A stretch of DNA of 64,000 nt from Kudoa neothunni (taxonomy: Eukaryota; Cnidaria), in assembly GCA_964304625.1 (NCBI GenBank), contig OZ199839.1, positions 8,246,001-8,310,000 on the forward strand, given 5' to 3'. A program made the translations under genes and the position numbers. Numbering within the stretch: position 1 is the first letter of the stretch; the number at the start of each line of letters is the position of its first letter. Positions 24,501 to 38,900 of this stretch are shown in pieces. The notes beneath the pieces were generated by a model. That model saw only the letters and a program-made list of their open reading frames with translations. It did not search any database and had not been told where the DNA came from.

Positions 24501-27500
24501 ATTAAATTAACCTCGTTATCATTTACACATTTTTAATAATTAACTTCTTTTCGATCCTTTATTATATTAATTGGTAGTTACGATCTCAGCAATTTTCACA
24601 ATCCGAAATTTGTCGCTAATTGTCATGTAATTGTTTAAGCGTGAAATTTTACGTAAATTTTTAATTAGATTCTATATTACTAGGTGTCTAATTACCGAAA
24701 GTAGTTTTCAAACAATGAATATTGTCTGAGTCAATTAACAAAATTAACTTTAATTTAATAGTTATGTTTCACATTCGACAATTATGAACATAAACATATC
24801 ATTCTATTTCTCCTTGTATAATTGGAAGTTTTGTATTCAAAGGAAATTATTCTTAATCGCTAATTATTAACATGTATGGGCGCTCATATTTCGGGGCCAG
24901 ATTGGCACACTGGGAATTTGAAAACATATTGTGATGGGATATTTGTTATTGGGAATGTGAAATAAATTCTTTTTGAACCTATTATGTTTAAGAATGTATT
25001 ATATTAAAAAATAAAATATTCTAAACAATATCATTATGTGAAAATTTGACTGTTAAATTTTACATTTTTACGTTAAAAAAATAATCTGTATAATTTTGAC
25101 CCTTATCAGAATATTAATCTTATCATTAAAAATTGTAAAAATAACATAATAAAATCATTAGTTAATTTTAAATTAAAATTTTTCATGCTTGAATATGATT
25201 TTCTTTATTTAATCCAAATTGAAATATGTTGTGTCGATAATTAATTGAAAAATAATAAAAGTTACATCATTAAATTAACAAAAAGTAAAAATTAATAATC
25301 CTTATAAAATAAAATTTTCACGCTGTAGCACAATGTGTATTTTTGATTGTCGGAGTTCATCATATAAATTCGCATTTTTTATAATTTAACGAATAATAAT
25401 ATCTTCTATTTATATTCAATTGTATAAATTAAAGTTTATGTAAAATAATGAACGCTATTTTATTTAGGTCCAACAATATAGATAAAATAGACCTAGTTAA
25501 ATTAATTTGGAGGGACGTCCATTTGTTAAAAGTAGATGTGAAATATTCTTAGAAGAGTTATTTCTAATCCAAATGGGACATTTGGGTATTTAGTGAGAAA
25601 ATTTTACAATTAATCTTTTTTATCTAATCATAAAATATTTTAAGCTTACAATGCTTTATTATTGCTTTTTGTTGTCATTTTGTTTTTTTTACAACAAGTA
25701 AAATATATTAAGGGGAAAATGTCACTAATGTGGATGAACGAACTAAGATATCTTTGGGACCACAATTTTTAGACTCCATTCTTCTTCCGCAGAAAGAATT
25801 TGAACATGTTGGTGTTGATGAAAAGGCTTCAACTAATTACAGTACAAGGGATGATTGTCTCAACAGACATGAATTACACTTAGAAGACTCTCTTTTTGAT
25901 GAATCCACACGCCCTGTAGGATTACAAATTGCAAGCGGTTTAGAAAAAATGACAGATGAAATTGTATCATCACAGAAACACCATGAAATGGATAAAAGCA
26001 ACTTGTCTCTTACTGTTTCAGTCAACAACGATGTTGATGATAACAAAACTCCATCACCTGATGAAAATATTGTAAAGTTTGATGATGACAGCATTGAGAA
26101 GAAAATAATCACTGCTGTAAGTGACACTAAAGCGCCAGTTACAGTCGAATATGAAATCAGGACTGCCCCCAACGAAACAAGCGAAGGCATCACCCACTAT
26201 AATGATCAGGGTGGAGAAATTCGCGATAATAAAGATGAAATTCTATCACAAATTAGCTGTACTGGTGTTTCTTATAAAAAAATCCAACTAGAGGAAATTC
26301 CTACTAGCGAGTTAAAGATTTCTGTCCTTCGCGCTGATGACTCAAATGAGGGTAATAAGCGGGCAATGCGATCATCCAAACCGGTGTCTAATTACCAGGC
26401 TGAAAATGAAATAAATTTCATTACCGAAAAGGATGAAAATGTGACAGAATATGTCGAAGGAAATATATCACATAATACTGATGTTAGTTCAAATTATGAG
26501 ACAATTGGGAAATATGATAATGATTCTCCACTCAAGAAACCTACCGATGTTACAACTATTCCTGATTCTACACCTCTGAGTTCGACCCATGAAACCGAGC
26601 AACCCTCTCATTCTCCGGTGTCTCCAGATGATGTCACGGTTGAAGAGAAAAGAGAGTCACTCATTAGAAAAATGGAACATATTGAGGAAGACATTTTGTT
26701 TCCTTCTACTGAATATGACTTACAATATGAGGAAATCACGCACCATGATAAGTACCCTACTGCTCAAACTCCCACGGCCGAACTAACGATTTCTGATTCT
26801 CCACCTTTGAGTTCGACCCATGAAAGCGACCAGCCACCTCACGTTGTGAATATTACGAATGATATTGAGATTGAAGAGGAGGGAGAGTCATTCACTGACA
26901 AAGTTGAACATATTGAGGAGGAAGTTTTATCCTACTCTCCTGAAGTTGGTATCCAATGTGAGGAAGGCACGATGTATGAGAAAAAAATTTCTACCAAAGT
27001 TCGTACTGCTGAATTATCTGTTCCTAATTCTCCATCTCAAAGTTTGATACATGAGATTGAGCGACCTTCCCATGCTCCGATGACTACGAGCAACGTTGAT
27101 ATTGACAAGCAAAGAGACTCAATTGGAAATAAAAACGAAATTGAGGAGACAAGGATTTTAAAAGAATCTTCTGAGATTATTTCGCAACGTGAAGAAAATA
27201 TCAACTATGGACAATCCTCTACTACTGAAACTTTTATTGTTGAATCAAGTATTGCTGATTTTTCATATCCAAATTTGACTGATGAAATTTCCCAACCGTC
27301 TCATAATTTGACTCCTACTAATTATGTTTATATTAAAGATGAAAGAGAACCAGTCACCGATAAAGTCGAACATATTAAGGAAGAAATTTCATCCCACTCT
27401 CCTATAATTAGTATCCAATGTGAGGAAGGCACGATGTATGAGAAAAAAATTTCTGCCGAAGTTCCTGTTCCTACTGCTGAATTGTCTTTTCCTAATTCTC

Positions 27501-30500
27501 CATCTCAAGGTTTGATACATGAAATTGGGAAACTTAAGCATGCTCCGATGTCTATGGATGACGTCACTATTGAAGAAGGAATTTCGTCTCAGTCTCGTAA
27601 AGCCAGTATTCAGTATGATGAAGCCACACATCATGATAACTATCCTGCCACTCCATCTCCCATTACCGAACTAGCGGTTTCTGATTCTCCACCTCTGAGT
27701 TCGACCCATGAAAGCGACCAACCACCTCACGTTGTGAATATTACGAATGATCTTAATATTAAAGATGAAACAGAACCAATCACCGATAGAGTCGAACATA
27801 TTGAGGAAGATATTTTATCCCATTCTACTGAAACTAGTTTACAATGTGGGGAAATTACACATCATGATAACTATCCTATTGCTCAAACTCCCACAACCGA
27901 ACAAACGATTTCTGATTCTCCACCTCTGAGTTCGACCCATGAAAGCGACCAACCACCTCACGTTGTGAATATTACGAATGATCTTAATATTAAAGATGAA
28001 ACAGAACCAATCACCGATAGAGTGGAACATATTGAAGAAGAAATTTCATCCTACTCTCCTAAAGTTAGTATCCAATGTGGGAAAATTACACATCATGATA
28101 ACTATCCTATTGCTCAAACTCCCACAACCGAACAAACGATTTCTGATTCTCCACCTCTGAGTTCGACCCATGAAAGCGACCAACCACCTCACGTTGTGAA
28201 TATTACGAATGATCTTGATATTGAAGATGAAAGAGAACTAATCACCGATAAAGTGGAACATATTGAAGAAGAAATTTCATCCTACTCTCCTAAAGTTAGT
28301 ATCCAATGTGGGAAAATTACACATCATGATAACTATCCTATTGTTCAAACTCCCACAACCGAACAAACGATTTCTGATTCTCCATCTCTGAGTTCGACCC
28401 ATGAAAGCGACCAATCACCTCACGGTGTGAATATTACGAATGATCTTGATATTGAAGATGAAAGAGAACCAATCACCGATAAAGTGGAACATATTGAAGA
28501 AGAAATTTCATCCTACTCTCCTAAAGTTAGTATCCAATGTGGGAAAATTACACATCATGATAACTATCCTATTGCTCAAACTCCCACAACCGAACAAACG
28601 ATTTCTGATTCTCCACCTCTGAGTTCGACCCATGAAAGCGACCAACCACCTCACGTTGTGAATATTACGAATGATCTTAATATTAAAGATGAAACAGAAC
28701 CAATCACCGATAGAGTCGAACATATTGAGGAAGATATTTTATCCCATTCTACTGAAACTAGTTTACAATGTGGGGAAATTACACATCATGATAACTATCC
28801 TATTGCTCAAACTCCCACGACAGAACAAATGATTTCTGATTCTCCATCTCTGAGTTCGACCCATGAAAGCGACCAACCACCTCACGTTGTGAATATTACG
28901 AATGATCTTAATATTAAAGATGAAACAGAACCAATCACCGATAGAGTCGAACATATTGAGGAAGATATTTTATCCCATTCTACTGAAACTAGTTTACAAT
29001 GTGGGGAAATTACACATCATGATAACTATCCTATTGCTCAAACTCCCACAACCGAACAAACGATTTCTGATTCTCCACCTCTGAGTTCGACCCATGAAAG
29101 CGACCAACCACCTCACGTTGTGAATATTACGAATGATCTTAATATTAAAGATGAAACAGAACCAATCACCGATAGAGTCGAACATATTGAGGAAGATATT
29201 TTATCCCATTCTACTGAAACTAGTTTACAATGTGGGGAAATTACACATCATGATAACTATCCTATTGCTCAAACTCCCACAACCGAACAAACGATTTCTG
29301 ATTCTCCACCTCTGAGTTCGACCCATGAAAGCGACCAACCACCTCACGTTGTGAATATTACGAATGATCTTAATATTAAAGATGAAACAGAACCAATCAC
29401 CGATAAAGTCGAACATATTGAAGAAGAAATTTCATCCTACTCTCCTAAAGTTAGTATCCAATGTGAGGAAGGCACAGTGTATGAGAAAAAAATTTCTGCC
29501 GAAGTTCCTACTGCTGAATTATCTGTTCCTAATTCTCCATCTCAAGGTTTGATACATGTAATTGAGCAACCTTCCCATGCTCCAATGTCTATGGGTGACG
29601 TCATTATTGAAGAGGAAAAAGAGTCACTCACTAGAAAAGTGGAACATATTGAGGACGACATTTTATCTCATTCTACTGAAACTAGTTTACAATATGATGA
29701 AGCCACACATCATGATAACTATCCTGCCACTCCATCTCCCATTGCTGAATTAGCGGTTTCTGATTCTCCACCTCTGAGTTCGATCCATGAAAGTGACCAG
29801 CCACCTCACGCTGTGGATATTACGAATGATCTTAATATTAAAGATGAAACAGAACCAATCACCGATAAAGTCGAACATATTGAAGAAGAAATTTCATCCT
29901 ACTCTCCTAAAGTTAGTATCCAATGTGAGGAAGGCACAGTGTATGAGAAAAAAATTTCTGCCGAAGTTCCTACTGCTGAATTATCTGTTCCTAATTCTCC
30001 ATCTCAAGGTTTGATACATGAAATTGAGGAGAGACAGATTTTAAAAGATCCTTTTGAGACTATTTTGCAATGCGAGGATAACGTCCGTGATGAAAAATCC
30101 TCTACTACTGAAACATCTATTGTTGAATTAAGTATTGCTGATTCTTCGTATCCGAGTTCGACAGATGAAATTGATCAACCCCTTCATACTCCGACTCCTA
30201 CACATGAAGTTGATATTAAAGATGAAACAGAATCAATCACCATTAAAGTCGAATATCTTAAAGAGGAAATTTCATCACGTTATGACGAAACCGGTTTACA
30301 ATGTGTAGAAAGTGTAAACTACGGAAAACCCTCCACTGTTGAAATATCTAATACTGAATTAACTATTCCTGATCCTCCGTCTCCGAATTCAGCATCTGAA
30401 ATTGATCTGACTTCTCATGTTTCAATTAATATGAATGATGCTGATATTAAAGAAGAAAATGAGTCAGTCATCGGGACTGTTGAATATATTGAGGAGGGAA

Positions 30501-33500
30501 TTCCGGTTAAATCTCCTAAAATTAACATCCAATGCGAGGGAAGCAAGAATTACGATGAGTCATCTACTGCAGAAATTCATGTTGTTGAATTGAAAGTTCC
30601 TGACTCTCCATCTTTTAGTTGGACGGATAAAGTTGAACAATCCTCACATGCTACTGCTATTGCAAAAGATTATGTTTTTGAGGAGAAGAGGGAGTTGGTT
30701 TCCTATCATGACGAAAAGATTTTGCAAAATCCCGATGAACAAATTCAATCAAGGTTTATTGAAGTAAATTTACAAGATGACAACATAGTTAAGGAGTATC
30801 GTTCTTCTGAGACTTGTACGGATAAACTAATTGTCTCTGATCTTCCCCCTGAGTGTTTGGCCCATGGAAACCAACGGCTATCACAAGTCGGAATTCCAGA
30901 GATTAAGGCTGATTTAGAGAGTGGAATAGAGTTGGTTGCGGAAAAATATGTTCCTGAGGCACAAAATGTTAGGAAAGATATTACGTTGCCATGTGATGAG
31001 ACCGTTTCACATTATGAAGAAAGCACACACCATCCAATATATTCTGTTACAACCCATTCGGATACTTCAACTAGTTACAATCAATCCCTTCAAGGTATAA
31101 GTCAAGAGCATGTCCTTCTGTCACATGTATCACCTTCAACGATTGATGTGAGTTCTGAAATAAACAGTGAGCTTGTTTCTGAAAGTGGTGAAAATGACTC
31201 AAAAAATGTTACAGAACATGCTGTGTTATGTTCCACTGATATTACTGAAAATTATGTTGAATTCGGATCTACTATTGTGGAAAATGAGGATATGGAGATT
31301 CAGTATATCTCTCCAATTGGTTCGCCCCAAGAAAGTGATAAGACATCATATGAAACTGCTTCATTGAACGATAACGATAATGAAGAAGAAGGAAAGCCAA
31401 TGACTGAATTGGACGATAAGATAACAAAAGATATTGTAGATGATGTTTCATCGTATACAAGTGGTAACAGGATGCATTCCGCCGAATACTCCTCTGTGGG
31501 GACTTCTGCTGACGATTTTTATCATTCATCGATTGCTCGCCTCAGCTCAATTGAGGAAAATAAACAAGTATCTTTTTCTTTAAAACTGCCATTTTTTAGT
31601 GACATCCAGGAAAACTCACCTTCATTTGATCAACCTTCAGATTTTCATACTATAAAAAAAGTTAATAGAATTAGCAAAAGTGATAGTGAAAGTTTCGAAA
31701 AGGTGCAGTCACAAAATATTTCCTTTGATGAGACAATAAGAAAACAACCTGAAGGTGGCGAAGCAGACGGAAAAACGTATTCAGCAGATTCAAAGAATAA
31801 TGATGAAAAATCTGTAATTCGTGATGAGTTTGGCAGAAAAAAAAACAGAATTGATACTGATTCAATCGGCTACAAGGAACATGCGAGTACGTTAGAGATA
31901 ACCACAGAATACGACGATAGTGACTCTAAGGATGGCGATAATGATACCAGACACGACGTAACTTTGAAGGATTATGTAGAGCGTGAATTTGAAAAAAATA
32001 AATCCAAATATTTTTCGGTTGATGATAGAGAATATCTTGCAAAATCGTATACGGAGCTTTTAATTGATTCTATCAGAAAAAGCAGGAAGCTTTCAAGTAC
32101 TACTTCAGAAAAAGAAATGAGTGCACCAACGAAGGATCCATTAGATGATTTCATAATTTTGGCCGAAGGAAAACAAGAAGACCTGAATTTGAGTGAAGGA
32201 ATCATTAAGAAGCGTAGAATCCTCGAGAAAATATTTGGAGATGATAAGACGCTCATCGAAAAATACGCCCCAGTTGTTCCTGATTTGTTGACTTTTGAAA
32301 AAATTAAGAAAATTATTGATGAAGGCTCTGAAGAGTTTATATCTAAAGATATTTTTTCCTCTCACGATAAAAAGTGTGATCACATAACAAAATCTTTAAG
32401 CCAAATTGATGTCGATAAAATTACTGAAGAAGCTAATACCGATTTAGATAACAATGATAATGATAAAGCTGACTTGGAAGAATTTTACCAATATGAAGAT
32501 GATGTTTTCAGATCAGATGGCGATAACTCGAAAAGTGATTCTGCTAAGAAGTGGAAGGACAATGATCACCTACTTATTGATGAAAAATATGTTATGCAGA
32601 AAGATGATTTGCATAATAATAAAGGACAAAAACTATACTACCCATACCAGAACGTTGTTGTTGTTGAGAGTCAAGATCCGAACGAGTTAAGTTCAAACAG
32701 TGACTTTGAACTTGATAAATCTGTTGAACAGATTGAGGTTGTTAACATTGAACAAGTTGATAAACAAATGTCGACTGTGAGAGCCCAGACGCTCGATGTC
32801 TCGGTTAATCCTTGTAACATTCAGGAAGATAGAAATCAACTGGAATATTCCACGACTCAAAGTGATACTTCTTTCTATGAAAAAATTGCGGATAATGATA
32901 CTTCCTTTGAATCTGCTCCTAACGTAAACATATTCTCCTCAAAAAAAGCAGATGGGGGCACTTTGATTGAAGGAAAAACGCCGACTGATTTAAATGTTGG
33001 CAGCGATAAGGGTCATGCATACCGTATCATTGATGTTGATAACGAAGCAATTACGTTGCAGCAAGCTCAAATTGAAACTAATGAGGTTACTGAAAAATTA
33101 ACAACTATAAATGAAGATGTCTCTGTGGTTATTGATAAGGAAAAAGCTATGGAAGCTTCGAATAGTACTTCCTCTGAGAATGACTATTTGGAACATTCCA
33201 CTATTCAAGGGGACAGGACCGCTCATGCACAAAAAGATATAGATGTTGATTTGAATGAGGTGATTTCCGTCTCTAATCAAGGCGAATTTGGCAATCTAAC
33301 CGGGAAGGCAACCACTGATGAATCATGTTTGAGCGAAATGCATTCAACATCAATAGATGAAATAGACGTGAACAAAAACTTAAACGAATATGAGATAACG
33401 ACAGTCCATGAAGAGGAAAGCTACGTCAAAAGCCAAAAATTGAGAGAGGGTTTACAGACGTTAATCGAAGAAGTAACTGATATGGCTATGATACCTGGAA

Positions 33501-35986
33501 GCGTCACGTTAGAAAATGCTGACCTAAGTCAAGCTAACCTATCCTCTCTTCGCGATGATGTTAAAAAGAGGATAGAGGATGCAATCCACCGGAGGTCAAA
33601 TGATGCAGAGTTTATGGAAGGTTTACAAGAAATTGTTGAAATGGGACGAGATGACTCTTGGAATTCTGCTGCGGAGGAATTCAAGGCTGTTGAAGATGGA
33701 CTTGATCATATTATCTCGAATGTTGGACCCGATAATGCGTTACCATCTAATCAACTAGACGACTCATCTTTGGAACATCCTAATGAAGAGGGTGAAAGGC
33801 TGTTGATTGTGACATCTTCAACTCCAGTTAAAAAGGTGATTGGAGAGAACGAAATGTCAGCCGTAGACAAATGCACAAAACGCCTGGACTTTGATGAATC
33901 AAATAATGAATATGATCAGAGAAGAAGTTGGGATAGTCAGAGTCAGCCAAATATCCCAGGAAGTTTGAGATCCGTAGCATTCCCTTTGATTGATAAAAAA
34001 ATACAACCATTAAAATCTAGTAGTATGTTTTCGGCATCATTTGTTGGGAATGACAAATCAGTTGATTCGAGCGATTTGGCTCAAACTAGTATTGCTGTTG
34101 ATACCAATATATCGTTTGACAATACAAAGTTCTATGAAACACTCTCTGGGACCGATACTCAACCACAGAGTGATGATACTGGCACAGTTTACTGCGAAAT
34201 TTTTGTTAACAAAACCAATATAGACGAACAAGAAAATAACTCATCTGATCTTGTTGAAATAAGTTTATTGGGCAAGTATTTACTGGAAAATGAAGTAGGG
34301 GATAGAGCCAAAAAGTCGGTTACATCTCCAAAAACTCAGTGTTTATTTTTGGATGACATATGGCAGGAAGCTCAGAATAAGAGATCCAAAAATTCTATAC
34401 CAGAAAAAGAAATGTCTTTCCACTCAATCAACTATGTAAACAGATCGCTCGAAAGTCTACATGAAGAATGTGCATATGGATATGAAAAACTTTTGATTGA
34501 CCCCTTCTTTGAAAATAAGAATTTGTATTATATGCACACTCATTTGTACAAATCGAATATTGGGGGCAAGTGTTGGTCAGCAGAGAGGCCTCCTTTCTTA
34601 ATGCTTGTTCGTAATGAAACTGAAGAAAGGAGTGACGCCGAACATGTCTCGTACATAACTAACACAATACCTGATTATGATGCTATTTGTTCATCCATAT
34701 CGATCCTATCTTACTTCTCGTTTCTTATCAATTGTTTCAATGTGGTAGATTATCATGTTGTTTTGTAGGTTTATGTATTATTTTTTTAAGAAATACTGGA
34801 GCATTCCAAAAGTTGTTGTGAAATCGAGGAGCGCGTTAGATGAAACAAGTTATCCTCAGTTATCCCAAGCATCTTCCAATCTGCTGAGTGGCGAACGGTC
34901 TATCAGCTATGAAAGTCTACTCAATAATATTATGACTGGTTACAAAACCGATGTTGAAACAAATTCGTTCTCTGAGACACGTTTTGAACCAACCTCCGAA
35001 AGAAAAATGCGTCAAATGTACCCAAAATTAAAAAGACTCGAGCACACTTATCTCTCTCCCATTAGTGTTAGTTGGGTAGTATGATTGTGGAATAAAGTGG
35101 ATTTTAGGTTATTCATCGCAAAATTCGAAATGAATCGCGTACATCATTAGATTATTCCCCAAAAGCCTCTAGAAAAGACTCATATGAAAATATTACGTAT
35201 AAATAAATTTAAAACATGTGTATAATGTTAGAATAGAGCAAGGGTTAGTTCTCACCGCAACGATGATTCAAATCTTGATTGGGAATCAAGTGGAAGGTTG
35301 AGTTGTGGCAGTAACTTTTTGGATTTTACGTGTGTGCAGTAGTTTTGATTATGGTTTTAGTTTCGTTGAAAACACCTTCAACTTTCATTCGTTCTAGACA
35401 AAATAAACTGAGTAGATCTCTTCACGACAACCAGAAAAATCTTTCTTATAACGTTAGAAACCGCCCATACCAACGCTCGAGGTCAATTATCGATAAACCA
35501 AAAACCAAGATAGGATTCGGAGAGAGATTTTCTTGGAGTGGAAATGTTAAGGTATTTTTGAATGAGAAAAAATGTTGATTGAATTTGAATATAGAGTAAA
35601 AAACTCCAGTCGAAAAAGGGAAAACATTTAGAGGTAGGTTTTTTTGGAGACAAATAGCGACTCTGCTTGACTCATATTGCGGAGCTGGATTTTATTTGTT
35701 ATGAATTAACTTTGTAACTAAGTTTGTTGGCTTTAGACACGTGAATCCTTATGCGGAAGACGAAGCCATGAATGCTTGCTATTTCATGAAGGGGTTATCA
35801 CATTCGGGAAGAGATCAATTTTCATTCGAGTATCAATATAAAAACTCTCATTTTTATAAAATTTAATAGAATTTTGGAGATACATACATGGTAAGAATTG
35901 GCGGTGGATGGCAACCTCTTGAGCAGTTTTTAGAGAAACAACGAAAATATAGAGTAACTCTAGGAATGATAAATTCTCCATATTGA
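21502..35986 (+). CDS. Giant GAS2-like protein (CH + repeat linker + GAS2 domain)
   Basis: Sixteen exons assemble with matching phase: 21502-22001, 22060-22265, 22318-22359, 22399-23262, 23309-23368, 23430-23609, 23655-23780, 23850-24212, 25713-34744, 34791-35066, 35108-35196, 35237-35329, 35398-35551, 35595-35633, 35737-35829, 35870-35986; about 4077 residues. Residues about 60-230 are a GAS2-type calponin-homology domain (ELMTEDLVDWMNSF, NGVILCRLANFIQEY, FFNWCRAHK, IPKMVLFNTSDLAEHNNN). Residues about 781-3791 come from one 9032-nt exon, acidic and rich in Ser/Thr/Pro/Glu, with the 77-residue repeat array. The last two exons form a GAS2-related domain (FGKRSIFIR, MVRIGGGWQPLEQFLEKQ). Family members join actin filaments (CH) to microtubules (GAS2 domain). 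Known GAS2 and GAS2L proteins are about 300-900 residues, so this is extreme. The usual Asp-Pro-Cys-Arg end of the GAS2 domain is absent. The weakest joints are the 1500-nt intron before the giant exon and the 103-nt intron at 35634-35736. Confidence 0.78.
24213..25712 (+). other. Large intron with long read-through frame
   Basis: This intron of 1500 nt separates the small N-terminal exons of the GAS2-like gene from the giant exon. The donor (C then GTAAGT) is strong and the acceptor is TATATTAAG. The frame of exon 8 stays open for another 76 codons across the donor, to a stop at 24440-24442, with protein-like content (SPSIYQRYYVALLSMLLDSN). An AATAAA lies near 24960. The rest of the intron is featureless AT-rich sequence. 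Confidence 0.55.
26545..30825 (+). repeat. Tandem array of ~77-residue coding repeats
   Basis: About 19 units, most of 231 bp or close to it, lie inside the giant exon of the GAS2-like gene. Eight consecutive units (about 27665-29512) keep exact 231-bp spacing and are almost identical at DNA level; outer units are divergent and some are shortened. The unit reads: TISDSPPLSSTHESDQPPHV, then NITNDLNIKDETEPITDRVE, then HIEEDILSHSTETSLQCGEI, then THHDNYPIAQTPTTEQ. Two variant halves alternate (LSHSTETSLQCGE and SSYSPKVSIQCGK), and a third ending (EEGTVYEKKISAEVPTAEL) marks some outer units. The array is acidic and probably disordered, with one Cys per unit. Confidence 0.95.
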
Positions 35987-38900
35987 TTATAATTTAGAAT
36001 ATCGATGAGCTTGAAAAGAAACTCCGAAAAACTCTCAGCTCAAACGTACTGAATCCAACTGAATGATCCTGACCCAAAATCAACCTATTAATACTGTTTA
36101 TCAGATTTTAGTACTGTTTTCTGTTTTGCTGATAAAATAATATTTTATCGCAACAGCTCATTAATACTTTTATATCAATATGAGGTCTAAAAAATATTGA
36201 TTTCAAATTATTTAAATGATTATTGGGTCAATTCTAATAATATTTGAGTTTATTTCTAATCATGACATGTTTAAGTTACCGGCCTTAATTTTAGTTCGAC
36301 GAAACAATTTCAGATTAAAATATATTTCCAGGCTCTATCATTATAGTTATGCATTTAGGACTTTATCTGTGATGTTTAATAACACTCATAATTAAAATTA
36401 ACTATGATACACTAAAATTTAGAAAATGACTATTATGAGGAATCTTCATAATATTTAAGAATTAATTTGAACCATATTTAATTATTTCTTATGAATAAGA
36501 GCGTAATGATGAATCAAACATAATCAAATATCAGATTCTAACGAGTAGCTGTTCATTTAATGATAAATAGGAGTTGGTATAATTGATAATGTCGAAGCAC
36601 ATACATATATTCTACTTGAGATGAAATTTTTTAGCCCAAGTCAAAAAATAATCACGAAATATTTGAAATCTAGCGTATTTGTACAAATATGTTAGAAGAC
36701 AGTAAGGATTCGGCGACATTGAGAAGGTTAATAATTGCTAGTTTTAATAATATTTTTTATGGATATGGCATTAGCCAATTTTCACTTTATTATTTTATAA
36801 ATAAAATGTATTGGATATTTTTTTAAATATCTAACCTAGTAAAATTTAACTTCATTGAGTAGATTATACCCCGCATTTTTCGTAAATATAATCTATAATT
36901 CTTGAAAGCTTTAATTCAAACCTCGCTTAAAAGTTAGGCTTGTAAAGATTATACATACCTTGCGAAACTAATTTTTTAACAGGATTTATTTTTAAAATTT
37001 GTTAAATATAATGTAAGAAATATTTTTGGTTCAACTTGACAACCACTCTACAAACTGACAATCTTGATGAAAAATTTGTTCTTGATTCCTTGGCGCGTAT
37101 TAAATTTAATGAATTTTTCTGTTTACATTATAACAAAAATTTACTTGATGACTTGAGAATTTTGTTGTAAAACGAATTTTAAGGGTATATTAAATAATCT
37201 CTTTTTTATTACTTGGGAAATCTAGGGGCTTTGATGAAACCTAATTACTTTAAAGAGTAATCTATAAAAAAATGAAAAAGTGCCAATTTAAATATTAACT
37301 ATAATTTAAACAAATTTTTATATAAATAATTTTCTTTTTTAACTTCAGCGTCTTGATAAACTTACCCTTGATTATATTTGAGTCTTCATCGCGTAGTTCT
37401 CTGAATATATAAAAGTCTAATATTAATAAGGAATTATCGAATGGCTTATTTGTTTTTTATTTGCGAGAAGAACTTGAAATTAAACAGTAAAACCACATCG
37501 ATATATCCCTCCGCAGCTATTCTACTGTAGGAAGTGACTGTTCTTACGAGACCGTGTAATCCCTTCTCGAGGCTGTTTATTCGTACGTCAATGAATATCT
37601 TTTTTCCTATTTTATATATTTCAAGTCTGAATTTATAAACATGTGATTACATTTTTTTCCTTTAAAATTTTTAAACTTTATAAATTAGTGTTTTAGTTAT
37701 CTTAGTTCATAAGTTTTTGGCATTATCCTTTGCTTTCGACCATTTAATGAAACTAAAAATCAATTATTTTTCCATTTGTGGCAGTTTGGGCATATTTGAA
37801 TCAAGGGTTTTTGCTAATTGTGATAACGTAACTTTATTTTCATCCAAACCTTTTGGTCCATGCGGCAATGTTACGGCTCCATCTGATTATTGAGAGCCTG
37901 ACTAAGTCTAATTTTAAGCGCATTTTGACCTACAATACTATTTAAAAAGTTGTTTTTTTAAATTAGGAATATAAATCGTTGTGTAATTTTTAAATTTTTG
38001 TCACCTTATAAATTAATCCTACCTGTATGACACGCGAAAAAATGACGTGTGTACCGATGGGCTCCAATTTGGACCAATGATGAAATCGATTATAAATGCG
38101 ACCAATTATTAATAAAATAACGTGATAATATTTAAGGTATTTATAAATTGGTTAAATCTATCCCTCTAATGTAGCTTTTAATGCAGATATAAGATCGAGA
38201 TAGACTGATCGAGTTGGACCAGTGTGGTGGAGACTGCATAAGTTTCAACACCAACGTTTCCATTAAAATCATATCTAATGAAGTTGGGAATTAATTTTAT
38301 TTTAAATGTAATTTGCATGTAAAAATGTTAATTTTAATAGTATAATTTAAATTAAGTTGATGAATATACTGAAGAAAAAAAGATAAACCAACATAATATT
38401 AAATGATAATAATGTTTTTGCCTGAGTAATTGTAAATAAATGTATAAATTAAACAACAGCTCATAATAAATATAAAAGTAACTAATTTCGAGACATTCAT
38501 AATAATTTTTATAGACACACCCATTCAATCCTAAGTCAAGTCTGTGGGAGGACCAAAGAGCAACAGATTAACTACTGTTGGTTTTCCGATTAAAAATCAT
38601 ATTTTTGATAAAAAATTAACGGATTATAAAAATTACCGAATATGAGTCCCTGATTATGTATTATGATTTATATTTTTATGTTAAATAACATTCATTATGA
38701 AACAGGGAATACATTTTTTTCGGCAGGTCTATTTTATTTAAGATTTTTAAAACAAATCATCAATGTTTGCTAAGTTATGTTGTAAATATCCTATAAAATT
38801 GATAATATTTCATTCGATTAATTCGTATCAGACTGTAGCATTGACACGTGAGCTAATAGATTCGGATGAAAGTGAAGTTAAATTATCATAATTGGAATAA

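Noticed and set aside
25837-26193. 118-codon minus-strand ORF opposite the start of the giant exon
   Set aside because: Antisense shadow. The plus-strand frame is 3000 codons long and supported by splice phase, whereas this has no splice or start support.
27665-29512. Regular repeats considered as a CRISPR-like or satellite array
   Set aside because: The unit is 231 bp without unique spacers, stays in one open frame and lies inside an exon, so it is a protein-coding tandem repeat in a eukaryotic gene.
27747-30014. Regularly spaced short ORFs on both strands, 231 bp apart (products beginning MILILKMKQNQSP on plus and MFDSIGDWFCF on minus)
   Set aside because: They are other-frame shadows of the coding array. 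Because 231 is a multiple of 3, every unit yields the same false ORF.
35784-35981. Minus-strand ORF over the last exon of the giant GAS2-like gene
   Set aside because: The plus strand encodes MVRIGGGWQPLEQFLEKQ of the GAS2 domain, so the minus frame is a shadow. The same holds for 53658-53900 opposite the last exon of GAS2-like C.
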